14,033 nucleotides of DNA from Planctomycetota bacterium (GTDB taxonomy: Bacteria; Planctomycetota; UBA8108; UBA1146; JAJFFE01). Positions within the stretch are counted from its first letter, which is position 1. Each line of letters starts with the position of its first letter. Both the position numbers and the translations under genes were made by a program. Location of the stretch: assembly GCA_020425835.1 (NCBI GenBank), contig JAGQRC010000027.1:1-14033 (forward strand), written 5' to 3'. Positions 1-7,224 of this stretch are shown one piece after another. The notes beneath the pieces are model-generated. The model saw only the letters and a list, made by a program, of their open reading frames with translations. It was not told the DNA's origin and did not search any database.

Positions 1-578
1 TCGAGGTCGGAAAGGTGGGGGTGACTCCGGTCGAACGGTGGGAGATCGAGCAAGCTCTCCGCGAGACGGAGACCGACGTGCTCTCCAAGGTCCGCTCCGT
101 GGCCGAGCTCGCCCGCATTCGCGAACGAGCCACGGCGACGGGTCGCACCGCAGTCTTCGCCAACGGTTGCTTCGACATTCTCCACGTCGGTCACGTGGTG
201 TTGCTCCAGAAGGCGCGCAGCTTCGGCGACATGCTGATCGTCGGGCTGAACTCGGATGCGTCGATCCGCCGACTGAAGGGGCCGGAGCGACCGATTCTCC
301 GCGGCGAGGAGCGGGCGCTGATGCTGAGCGCCCTGTCCTGGGTCGACCACATCGTCTTCTTCGACGACGACACGCCGATCGATCTGATCGAGCGGTTGCT
401 CCCCGACGTCTTGGTGAAGGGCGCCGACTACGCGAACAAGGCGGTCGTCGGCCGCGAGATCGTGGAGGGTCGCGGGGGCCGGGTCGAGCTCGTTCCGCTG
501 CGACCGGAGATCTCGACGAGCAGCATCGTCGATCGGATCCGACAGGCGGAAGAAGGCGGTGAGCTCCCGTCTCGGTAA
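1..578 (+). CDS. hldE: Bifunctional heptose-7-phosphate kinase / heptose-1-phosphate adenylyltransferase HldE, 3' part only
   Basis: The gene is cut by the left window edge. The frame is open from base 3, and the first codons read EVGKVG before GVTPVERWEIEQALRE, which matches the end of the HldE kinase domain (VVGK.GT.TV.P.ELE.A). The GTG at 15 is therefore probably not the start. The rest is a complete nucleotidyltransferase domain: GCFDILHVGHV with the HxGH active site (about nt 165-200), LNSDASIRRLKG, the RPIL segment, LVKGADY and the STSSIVDRI end. The family makes ADP-heptose for lipopolysaccharide core: the kinase phosphorylates heptose 7-phosphate at C1 and this domain adds AMP from ATP. 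It acts in the cytosol. The waaF-like gene 2.8 kb downstream would use the product. If no kinase lies upstream, this would be a stand-alone HldC/RfaE2 type enzyme. The adenylyltransferase call is secure and the fusion is inferred from about 25 residues. Confidence 0.9.
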   Translation, partial: EVGKVGVTPVERWEIEQALRETETDVLSKVRSVAELARIRERATATGRTAVFANGCFDILHVGHVVLLQKARSFGDMLIVGLNSDASIRRLKGPERPILRGEERALMLSALSWVDHIVFFDDDTPIDLIERLLPDVLVKGADYANKAVVGREIVEGRGGRVELVPLRPEISTSSIVDRIRQAEEGGELPSR

Positions 579-661
579 CTGAAGATCGCGGCCGGTGCCG
601 AGAGACGACGGACGGTCGATCCGGACGCCATCGAGTCGGAGACCCCGCTGGCTGAGTCTCG

Positions 662-679
662 AGGAGCCGGTCGGCTCCT
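662..679 (+). other. Stem-loop downstream of hldE
   Basis: AGGAGCC / GGCTCCT pair perfectly around a GGTC loop, 84 nt after the hldE stop codon. No T-run follows, so it is not a typical intrinsic terminator. It could slow polymerase or protect the hldE mRNA 3' end. It lies in the 579-902 gap (324 nt), which otherwise holds a promoter candidate at 698-725 and no credible gene. Confidence 0.35.
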
Positions 680-697
680 GCTCCGGGCCGGGAGGTC

Positions 698-725
698 TTG
701 CCAGGTGACCGGCCACCCCTACACT
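698..725 (+). promoter_or_regulatory. Sigma-70-like promoter candidate for the pilT1-pilT2-waaF block
   Basis: TTGCCA (5 of 6 to TTGACA) at 698-703 and TACACT (4 of 6 to TATAAT) at 720-725, spacer 16 nt. Predicted transcription start is near 732, leaving a leader of about 170 nt before the ATG at 903. Its position argues against starting the first pilT at an in-frame GTG at 705, which would lie inside this promoter. Motif match only. Confidence 0.4.
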
Positions 726-902
726 GTCGGATTCCGTCCGTCTCGAGGATGGGGTCATCACTCGAGCCCGTTTCGACCTCTCCGGGGAGAGGTCGTCGAC
801 GGCGAGATCGCTCGCCGTTCACGACCGAGGAGCCGGGGCGGGAGCGCCCTCAGCGGCCAGCAGCGGATCACGCAGCACGCAGCGGAAAGACAGGGAGTCG
901 GG

Positions 903-2282
903 ATGTCCGAGAGCGGTTCATCTCTCTCCAGCGTCGATCAGGTCTTCGCGAGGATCGCCCTCAAGAACAACCTGGTCACGCAGGAGCAGGTCAAGGAATG
1001 CATGGCCCTGGTGGCGCAGGGCAAGGGGGATCTCGGGGCCGTCCTCCAGAGCAAGGGTTACCTCAGCGAGAACCACGTGACGGCGATTCGTCGCAAGGCA
1101 GACTCCGTCGGTTCTGGGGGCGGAGGAAGTGCGTCGGGCGCGGCGCCAGCTGCCGGCAAGCGGGGAGCGCCGGCTGCCCCGGAGGGATCGATCGACTACC
1201 GAGACGTCGAGAAGACCGACTTCTCGAGCCTTCACGGGCAGCCCCTCGGCGTCTACCTCGCGAAGGCCCGTGAGCTCGGTGCCTCCGATTTCCACTACCA
1301 GGTCGACGTGCCACCGCTGATGCGGATCCACGGGCATCTCGTGCAGATGAAGCACCCGGTGTTGACCGCGGAGGACACCGCGCGCGGAATTCGCGGCCTC
1401 GTCGATGAGGAGGAGTGGAAGCTCATCGAGTCGCGCAACGACTACAACCTGACCTACGAGCGTGAAGAGCACGGGCGCTACCGGACCAACATCCTGCGTC
1501 AGCGCAAGGGCCTCGACGTCATCTTCCGGATCATTCCGGACCACATCCCGACGCTCGAGGAACTCCACCTCCCTCCGGTCTTGTCCGAGTTCACCAAGTA
1601 CCGACAGGGACTCCTCCTGATCACCGGGCCGGGAGGCTGCGGCAAGTCGTCGACGATGGCCGCACTGACGGAGCTGGTGAACCAGCAACGATACGATCAC
1701 ATCGTCACGGTCGAGGAGCCGATCGAGTATCTGTTCGAGTCGAAGAACTGCAACGTCAACCAACGGCACGTTCGCGTGCACACCGAGAGCTTCGCCTCCG
1801 CGTTGCGTTCCGCCATGCGGGCCGACCCGGACGTCATCATCGTCGGGGAGATGCGTGACCTCGAGACGATCTCGATGGCGGTGACCGCGGCCGAGACCGG
1901 GCACCTGGTCATGGGGACGCTGCACACCACGAACGCCATTCGCTCGGTCGACCGGATCATCGACGTGTTCCCACCGAAAGAGCAGGATCAGATTCGGGCC
2001 ATGGTGTCCGAGTCGCTCCGCGGCGTGATCTCCCAGCAGCTCGTTCCGCGGGCGGACGGCCTCGGACGAGAGCCGGCGCTGGAGGTGATGTTCGCGACCT
2101 CCGCGGTCGCCAACATGATCCGGGAGCGCAAGACGTTCCAGCTGCTCTCCGTGCTCCAGACCGGCCGCAACCGCGGCATGTGCACCATGGACGACTCCAT
2201 CCAAGAGCTGCTCAACAAGGGTGTCATCACCCGCGAGCAGGCGATCTTCCGCGCCGAGGACCCGGCGCGGTTCCGGAATTGA
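903..2282 (+). CDS. PilT-family type IV pilus retraction ATPase with extra N-terminal domain (pilT1)
   Basis: 459 residues, about 105 more than its neighbour pilT2. Residues 1-65 form a small helical domain (VDQVFARIALKNNLVTQEQV...LGAVLQSKGYLSE) of the kind seen at the N-termini of PilB/GspE-like proteins. Residues 70-95 are a Gly/Ala/Pro linker. From about 105 the PilT core follows: SDFH, RIHGHL, Walker A GPGGCGKSS (242-250), VEEPIEY Asp box, DPDVIIVGEMRD with Glu316 as the Walker B glutamate, His box GTLHTTNAIRSVDRIID (His341) and a C-terminal DDSIQELL...AIFRAEDPARF. The family forms hexamers at the inner-membrane pilus base and powers pilin disassembly. The Walker A is unusual (Gly-Gly-Cys in place of Thr-Gly-Ser) but keeps the essential Gly and Lys. 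The start at 903 is preferred: the upstream in-frame extension from 705 has no family similarity, and GGGAG lies about 6 nt before this ATG. It resembles PilU-like accessory retraction ATPases in being the second PilT of a pair, but that role is inferred. Confidence 0.92.
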   Translation: MSESGSSLSSVDQVFARIALKNNLVTQEQVKECMALVAQGKGDLGAVLQSKGYLSENHVTAIRRKADSVGSGGGGSASGAAPAAGKRGAPAAPEGSIDYRDVEKTDFSSLHGQPLGVYLAKARELGASDFHYQVDVPPLMRIHGHLVQMKHPVLTAEDTARGIRGLVDEEEWKLIESRNDYNLTYEREEHGRYRTNILRQRKGLDVIFRIIPDHIPTLEELHLPPVLSEFTKYRQGLLLITGPGGCGKSSTMAALTELVNQQRYDHIVTVEEPIEYLFESKNCNVNQRHVRVHTESFASALRSAMRADPDVIIVGEMRDLETISMAVTAAETGHLVMGTLHTTNAIRSVDRIIDVFPPKEQDQIRAMVSESLRGVISQQLVPRADGLGREPALEVMFATSAVANMIRERKTFQLLSVLQTGRNRGMCTMDDSIQELLNKGVITREQAIFRAEDPARFRN

Positions 2283-2290
2283 GGTTCGAC

Positions 2291-3352
2291 ATGAGCGAAG
2301 CGAAGATCGACCAGTACTTGAAGATGATCAAGGACTCGGGCGGGTCCGACCTGCACATGTCGGCCGGGATGCCGCCGAAGATCCGCGTGCACGGCAAGCT
2401 CCGCCCGCTGAACCAGCCGCCGATGACGAACGCGCAGGTCGAGGACATCCTGCTCGAGGTGCTCGACGAGCGTCGTCGTGCGACCTTCCTGGAGCGCAAC
2501 GACCTCGACTGGGCCTACGCGATGCCGGGTCTCGCACGGTTCCGAGCCAACTACTTCCGACAGCAGCACGGGATGGCCGGCGTGTTCCGGATCATCCCGG
2601 AGGAGATCCTCAAGGTGGAGGACCTCGGCGTGCCGAAGCAGATCGAGCGGTTCTGCGAGATGCGCAACGGTCTCGTTCTGGTCACCGGGCCGACGGGGAG
2701 CGGGAAGTCGACGACACTCGCGGCGCTGATCGACTACATCAACCGGAAGTACTCCAAGCACATCCTCACGATCGAGGAACCCATCGAGTTCGTCCACCGC
2801 AACAAGAGCTGTGTCATCACCCAGCGCGAGGTGGGGATCGACACCGACACGTTCGCGGAGGCACTGCGCAACGCTCCACGACAGGACCCGGACGTCATCC
2901 TGGTCGGTGAGCTCCGGGACCTGGAGACGATCGGACTCGCCATCACCGCGGCAGAGATGGGAAACCTCGTCTTCGCCACGCTCCACACCAACAGCGCGTC
3001 GAAGACGATCGACCGCATCATCGACGTGTTTCCCGAGGACCAACAGAACCAGATTCGCACGATGCTGTCGGTGTCGCTCAAGGGAATCGTCGCCCAGCTC
3101 CTGATGCCCAAGAAGGATGGGAAAGGACGCGTGCCGGTCAACGAGGTGCTGTTCCCGACCTCCGGCCTTGCGAACATCATTCGCGAGGGAGCCGTGAACA
3201 AGATCGTCTCGACGATCGAGTCCGGTCGCGGCGACGGGATGCAGCTGATGGACGACTCGATCATGGAGCGACTCAAGGCCGGGTTGGTCAGTCCGGAGCA
3301 GGCGCTCCTCTTCGCGCACGACAAGAACCGCTTCCAACGTCTCGCTTCGTGA
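2291..3352 (+). CDS. pilT: Type IV pilus retraction ATPase PilT (pilT2)
   Basis: 353 residues, a normal PilT length. N-terminal PAS-like region with SDLHMSAGMPPKIRVHG, then Walker A GPTGSGKST (133-141), Asp box TIEEPIEF, Walker B DPDVILVGELRD (Glu207), His box ATLHTNSASKTIDRIIDVF (His232) and the C-terminal region SGLANIIREG, equivalent to the AIRNLIRE motif needed for retraction in PilT. ATP hydrolysis by the hexamer drives depolymerisation of the pilus at the inner membrane, giving twitching and surface responses. The ATG lies 8 nt after the pilT1 stop codon with GAGG just upstream, so the two are translated from one mRNA. Its last codons overlap the GTG of the next gene. All catalytic residues are canonical, so this is the more likely main retraction motor of the pair. 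Confidence 0.96.
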   Translation: MSEAKIDQYLKMIKDSGGSDLHMSAGMPPKIRVHGKLRPLNQPPMTNAQVEDILLEVLDERRRATFLERNDLDWAYAMPGLARFRANYFRQQHGMAGVFRIIPEEILKVEDLGVPKQIERFCEMRNGLVLVTGPTGSGKSTTLAALIDYINRKYSKHILTIEEPIEFVHRNKSCVITQREVGIDTDTFAEALRNAPRQDPDVILVGELRDLETIGLAITAAEMGNLVFATLHTNSASKTIDRIIDVFPEDQQNQIRTMLSVSLKGIVAQLLMPKKDGKGRVPVNEVLFPTSGLANIIREGAVNKIVSTIESGRGDGMQLMDDSIMERLKAGLVSPEQALLFAHDKNRFQRLAS

Positions 3353-4503
3353 TCGATCTCGATCGCGTCGAGCACCTCTGGGTGCGACTTCCGACCTGGG
3401 TGGGGGACGCCGTCATGGCGACCCCCGCGCTCCGGGCACTCCGCCGCCGGTTCCCGGGGGCCCGGATCGACCTGCACGGGCGCGCTCACCTGGAGCCGCT
3501 TCTCGGGGGGGCACGGCTCTTCGACCGATTCCATGCGTTGGCGCCGGGCAGCAATCCCGTCGAGGTCGCTCGTCGGAGTGGCGCGGACACCGCGATCGTG
3601 TTGCCGCACTCGTTCCGCGCGGCGTTCGAGGTGTTCCGAGCGGGGATTCCTCGGCGGCTCGGCTACGCGCGCGAAGGACGTCGTCGGCTTCTGACTCACA
3701 GCTTGGAGCCACACCGTCGGCCAGGTCGTCCCTCTCTCGGCTCTGCGTGGCGGTCCGCCAGGATCGGCTTCGCCGATCGCCTATCGAAGGGGTGGATCGA
3801 GCGTGCCGCCGAACAGGAACCGGCGCTCCTGCGGGAACGGCGCGAGAGGGAATCGATCGTCCCTGTTCCGATGATCGAGCAGTACCTCGAACTCGTCGGC
3901 GTGCTGGGCGCGCACGGCGACGGTCTCGGTCCGACCCTCGGTGTCCCCGATGATGTCGCTGCCGGAGCGGACGAGGATCTCCGGGAGCTCGGACTCGGTC
4001 CGGACGCTCGGTTCGTCGCCGCGAATCCGGGCGCCTCGTTCGGGGAGTCCAAGGTCTACCCCGCCGAGCTCCTGGCGACCGCTCTCGACCGACTCCACGC
4101 GAGCACCGGGGTTCCGACCCTCGTCTTGTGTGGTCCGGGTGAGGAGGCGCTCGCCGACGATGTCGCGCGCCGGATGGTGACACCGGCGATCAGCGGTTCG
4201 AGGCGGATGCTGAGACTCGATCGTCTGAAGCGTGCGATCGGTCGTGCCGAGCTGTTGGTCACGACGGACACCGGGCCATGGCACATCGCCAACGCCCTGG
4301 CGATTCCGTCGGTCGTGTTGATGGGGCCGACCGATCCACGCTACACCGCGTCCCATCTGGACCGGAGCCGAGTGCTACGGGTCGACGTTCCGTGCGGACC
4401 GTGCCACCTCAAGCGTTGTCCGCTCGACCATCGGTGCATGCGCGGCATCGCGCCCGAACAGGTCGTCGACGCGGCGCGCGAGTTGGTCGACTCCGTACTC
4501 TGA
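3349..4503 (+). CDS. waaF: ADP-heptose:LPS heptosyltransferase, GT9 family, WaaF-like
   Basis: 384 residues; the GTG start overlaps the pilT2 stop by 4 nt (GTGA), typical of translational coupling. Family marks: LWVRLPTWVGDAVMATPALRALR with the catalytic Asp (D20) near the N-terminus, NPGASFGESKVYP (226-238), LVTTDTGPWHIANAL (303-317), MGPTDPRYT and the C-terminal C..C....CPLDHRCM region, which resembles the end of heptosyltransferase II. The family moves L-glycero-D-manno-heptose from ADP-heptose to the inner core of lipopolysaccharide on the cytosolic face of the inner membrane. hldE upstream makes that donor. Residues about 119-170 look like an Arg-rich insertion compared with the usual layout, making the protein longer than the 348-residue E. 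coli WaaF. WaaC or another GT9 sugar specificity cannot be excluded. Confidence 0.87.
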   Translation: MIDLDRVEHLWVRLPTWVGDAVMATPALRALRRRFPGARIDLHGRAHLEPLLGGARLFDRFHALAPGSNPVEVARRSGADTAIVLPHSFRAAFEVFRAGIPRRLGYAREGRRRLLTHSLEPHRRPGRPSLGSAWRSARIGFADRLSKGWIERAAEQEPALLRERRERESIVPVPMIEQYLELVGVLGAHGDGLGPTLGVPDDVAAGADEDLRELGLGPDARFVAANPGASFGESKVYPAELLATALDRLHASTGVPTLVLCGPGEEALADDVARRMVTPAISGSRRMLRLDRLKRAIGRAELLVTTDTGPWHIANALAIPSVVLMGPTDPRYTASHLDRSRVLRVDVPCGPCHLKRCPLDHRCMRGIAPEQVVDAARELVDSVL

Positions 4504-4514
4504 AGGGCCACCCG

Positions 4515-5606
4515 TCATGCGGGAAGCGCGACCGCCAGTTGGTCGACGACCGACCTCATGACCTGGCTCAGCGCGGAATCGGGGTCCGACACGACCACCG
4601 GCTCTCCTCGATCCCCGGCGATGGCGTAGGCCGGGACCAACGGCACCGATCCGAGGAACGGTACCCCGTAGCGTCGGGCCGCCGCTTCGCCACCACCACC
4701 GGCGAAGATCTCGGTGGTCCGATGACAGTGGGGGCACTCGAAAATGCTCATGTTCTCGACGACCCCGAGGATCGGCACCTCGGTTCGTCGGAACATCTGG
4801 ATCCCCCTCTGGACATCGAGCAGGGCGACGTCCTGTGGCGTCGTCACAATGATCCCGCCCGACAGCGCAATACTCTGGACGAGGGTCAGTTGCGCATCGC
4901 CCGTACCGGGGGGGAGGTCGATCACGAGGTAGTCGAGTTCACCCCACTGGACCTGGTTGAGGAACTGTCGGAGGAGTCCGGTGACCATCGGACCCCGCCA
5001 GATGACCGGACTGTCGTCGTCGAGCATGAAGCCGATCGACATGGTCTGAATGCCGTGCCGCTCGATGGGGAGGAGTTGTTCGTCCTCCGTCACCTCGGGT
5101 CGCAGCGCCTCGAGGCCGAGCATCTTCGGAATCGAGGGACCGTAAACGTCGGCGTCGAGGAGCCCGACGCGATTCCCGCGTCGCGCGATCTCAGCGGCGA
5201 GGTTGACGGATACGGTCGACTTACCGACTCCGCCCTTTCCGCTGGCGACGGCGATCAGGTGCTTCACGCCGGGGACGCCCGGAGGACCGGAGATCGAGGC
5301 AACTGGCGGTTGTTGTGGAGCTCCGGGGGGTGTCGACGCCCCCCCGGCTGGGGATGACTTCTCGAGCACCTGTGCCGACTCGACGCCCGGGATCGTCGCC
5401 AGTCGGGCCTCGAGCTCCTTACGGAGGGCCTCGCGCTCCGGACCCAGCTGAGCCGGGAGCGAGAGGATCACGGAGACCACTCCGGAGCGCGCGATCACGC
5501 GGTGGACGCAGCCCAGGGAGGCGAGGTTCGCGCTACTGCCCGGGAGCCGAGTCTCACCGAGGATCCGTTGGACGTCGGCTTGGACGCGATCGGCGTCGAA
5601 GGACAT
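4515..5606 (-). CDS. mrp: Mrp/ApbC-type iron-sulfur cluster carrier, P-loop ATPase
   Basis: 363 residues. An N-terminal MIP18-like domain (about 1-82) precedes a Pro/Gly/Ala linker (83-113) and the ATPase: IAVASGKGGVGKST (118-131, deviant Walker A), LLDADVYGPSIPKMLG, VIWRGPMVTGLLRQF, DYLVIDLPPGTGD (Walker B), TTPQDVALLDVQRG, and VVENMSIFECPHC with the paired cysteines C291 and C294 that bridge a 4Fe-4S cluster in the dimer. The family stores and delivers Fe-S clusters to apoproteins in the cytosol. The N-terminal domain looks degenerate: the usual DPE motif reads LPGSSAN, and the Cys-Pro after the central strand is absent. The start is the ATG at 5606. An open frame upstream to 5672 has no similarity. 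A weak GAAGAG lies just before the start. It converges on waaF with an 11-nt gap and no terminator between. Confidence 0.93.
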   Translation of the reverse strand: MSFDADRVQADVQRILGETRLPGSSANLASLGCVHRVIARSGVVSVILSLPAQLGPEREALRKELEARLATIPGVESAQVLEKSSPAGGASTPPGAPQQPPVASISGPPGVPGVKHLIAVASGKGGVGKSTVSVNLAAEIARRGNRVGLLDADVYGPSIPKMLGLEALRPEVTEDEQLLPIERHGIQTMSIGFMLDDDSPVIWRGPMVTGLLRQFLNQVQWGELDYLVIDLPPGTGDAQLTLVQSIALSGGIIVTTPQDVALLDVQRGIQMFRRTEVPILGVVENMSIFECPHCHRTTEIFAGGGGEAAARRYGVPFLGSVPLVPAYAIAGDRGEPVVVSDPDSALSQVMRSVVDQLAVALPA

Positions 5607-5690
5607 GGGGGCTCTTCTCTGTGGAGGAGTGCGTCGACAATCGGGTCCGGTCGGCGTTCGGGTCGCTCTCACCGGATGACCGGGGGCGAG

Positions 5691-5721
5691 ATCATAGCGA
5701 ACTCTCCGAGATCGCTGTCGC
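5691..5721 (-). promoter_or_regulatory. mrp: Possible promoter for mrp
   Basis: Read on the minus strand, TATGAT (5 of 6 to TATAAT) occupies 5691-5696, in the 145-nt gap between the TPR gene and mrp. The -35 side is poor: GCGACA with a 19-nt spacer or GACAGC with 17. A start near 5684 would give a leader of about 78 nt. mrp could equally be read through from the TPR gene upstream. Confidence 0.3.
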
Positions 5722-5751
5722 GAAACCGACCCGGCGTTCCCCGACGAGTGC

Positions 5752-7050
5752 TCACGCGGGGGGGGCTGGCGACCGGGCGATCACACGAGCGGTGACCGCC
5801 AGCGCGATGGCTCCCACGGTCGCCACACCGATCACGACCATCAGCACCCGATTGAAAGTCTGGCTCTGCTCCCGCTTCTCGACCGCTCTCTGGACCACGG
5901 AGCGAAGCGGCTGCGCGACTCGTCTTCGTCGGACATCCAGCTCGCTCCATATCGAGAGGAAGGCGTCAGAGTCCTCACGAAGGTACGCCGCGAAGAGACG
6001 GTGGAGGTCGAGGTCGGGATCCCGGGTCCCATCGCTGGCCCAGAGTTCGAGGGCATGGGTGAGTGACGGGAGGTCGCGGTCGACCCAGGCGATCTCTGCG
6101 CGTCGCCGCCCGATCTCGGCAGGCGGGATCTCCGGTCGGTCGTCGAGCGGCTCCAACCGTGCTCGCGCTTCGTCGATTCGGCTGCGAGCGAGAGCGACAT
6201 CGACTGGCAGGAGAAGCGCCGCACCGAGCCGGGGGTAACGGTTCGCCGCTGCCACTGCGATCCGCTCGGCCGAGTCCCAGCGCTCGAGTGCCAGGTCGAC
6301 GCGAACGCGGAGCTCGTACGTTTCGGGATCCGAACGAGATGCGAATGCTGCCGAGGCGAGGGCCGCTTCGGCTGCCGCGACATTGCCGCGACTGAGTTCG
6401 AGTCGGGCGCGACCCCGGCCGACCCAGGCTGCGTCGGGGTCGCCCTCCTCATCGCGTCGGAGTCGTGCCTCCGCCTCGTCCCACCGTTCTCGGGCGAGAT
6501 CGACGCGAACCTCGATCCGCTCGAACCAGCACGGGGTCCGAGCGATCTCGTCGGGTTCCCACGAGGCGAGCTCGTCCTCCGCTCGATCCAGGTCTCCGCC
6601 CCGCAGCTGGTGCTCGATGGCCACCGCTCGGACGACGAGATTGGTCGGTTCTATCGCGAACGCCTGATCCAGAAGGCTCGACGATCGCGGTGGATCGAAG
6701 TCGACCCAGCTCGCGGCCGCCACGGCCGTGTTCGCCTCTGTGCGGACGAGTGCCGCCGCGATCCCCTCGCCCGAGAGCTCCCAGAGTCGGGCTCGCAATC
6801 GCAGTCCGTCGAGATCGTCGGGGAACCTCGTCCTCCACTCGTCGAGCGCGGCGAGCCCTCCCGGCACATCGTTGTCGGCCAACGCCTTCTCGACCCGTCG
6901 CCAGGTGGCCCCTGGCCCGGGCGAGCCGAGGGCTTCGGTGGGGGATGTTACTGCCGCCAGTGCGAGGAACGCGGCGAAGTGAAACGCGACGAGGTGCTTA
7001 GAGAGGAAGGGGAAGCACCAAAAGCCACCGGAACCGGCGTGTACACGAAT
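5752..7050 (-). CDS. TPR-like protein with N-terminal signal/anchor and C-terminal membrane helix, unknown function; start uncertain
   Basis: I do not recognise a named family. A secretion-signal-like stretch (SKHLVAFHFAAFLALAAV, then SPTEALG) is followed by about 330 residues of Ala/Arg/Glu/Leu-rich helical repeats with TPR character (WDEAEARLRRDEEGDPDAAW, LELSRGNVAAAEAAL, LALERWDSAERIAVAAANRY). It ends with a hydrophobic helix (VLMVVIGVATVGAIALAVTA) and a short basic tail. A periplasmic or membrane-bound repeat domain is likely, probably binding another protein. The start is a problem: there is no in-frame ATG, GTG or TTG near the signal. The nearest standard codons are TTG 7200 upstream and TTG 6882 or GTG 6867 downstream, the last two removing the signal. 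The end given here is a provisional ATT codon, the only ATN nearby. The coding call rests on protein-like composition and the paired hydrophobic ends. It lies upstream of mrp on the same strand and divergent from the thioredoxin-like gene. Confidence 0.75.
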   Translation of the reverse strand: MRVHAGSGGFWCFPFLSKHLVAFHFAAFLALAAVTSPTEALGSPGPGATWRRVEKALADNDVPGGLAALDEWRTRFPDDLDGLRLRARLWELSGEGIAAALVRTEANTAVAAASWVDFDPPRSSSLLDQAFAIEPTNLVVRAVAIEHQLRGGDLDRAEDELASWEPDEIARTPCWFERIEVRVDLARERWDEAEARLRRDEEGDPDAAWVGRGRARLELSRGNVAAAEAALASAAFASRSDPETYELRVRVDLALERWDSAERIAVAAANRYPRLGAALLLPVDVALARSRIDEARARLEPLDDRPEIPPAEIGRRRAEIAWVDRDLPSLTHALELWASDGTRDPDLDLHRLFAAYLREDSDAFLSIWSELDVRRRRVAQPLRSVVQRAVEKREQSQTFNRVLMVVIGVATVGAIALAVTARVIARSPAPPA

Positions 7051-7061
7051 TGGCGTCGCGC

Positions 7062-7067
7062 TAGAAT
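7062..7067 (+). promoter_or_regulatory. Possible -10 box for the thioredoxin-like gene
   Basis: TAGAAT (5 of 6) in the divergent gap between the TPR gene and the thioredoxin-like gene, about 157 nt before the latter's ATG. No good -35 hexamer is seen 16-18 nt upstream. Weak support. Confidence 0.2.
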
Positions 7068-7224
7068 TGTCGGCGTGGGATGAACAAACGGGTCGGGTCG
7101 GAAGGCCGGCGGTTGTTCGTTCAGAGGGGGAACGCGTGCGCGAGGGGGCCGACTGCTCCCGAGCCGCAGAAGGGGTCGGTCTCGGGATCGTCCCGCGCAA
7201 TGCCAGTCGACGGGGATCGGATCC

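Noticed and set aside
705..902. In-frame N-terminal extension of pilT1 from a GTG at 705
   Set aside because: No similarity, no ribosome binding site, and it overlaps a promoter candidate; the ATG at 903 has GGGAG and begins the recognised N-terminal domain.
918..2204. Long minus-strand open frame opposite pilT1 (428 codons)
   Set aside because: Exact shadow of a well-supported gene in a high-GC sequence; Val/Arg/His/Asp-rich with no family motif.
1988..3337. Long minus-strand open frame opposite pilT1/pilT2 (449 codons)
   Set aside because: Antisense frame to PilT; spans two real genes and has no recognisable domain.
4278..5357. Plus-strand open frame of 359 codons opposite mrp
   Set aside because: Antisense to the conserved Mrp ATPase; low-complexity Arg/Asp/Gly composition.
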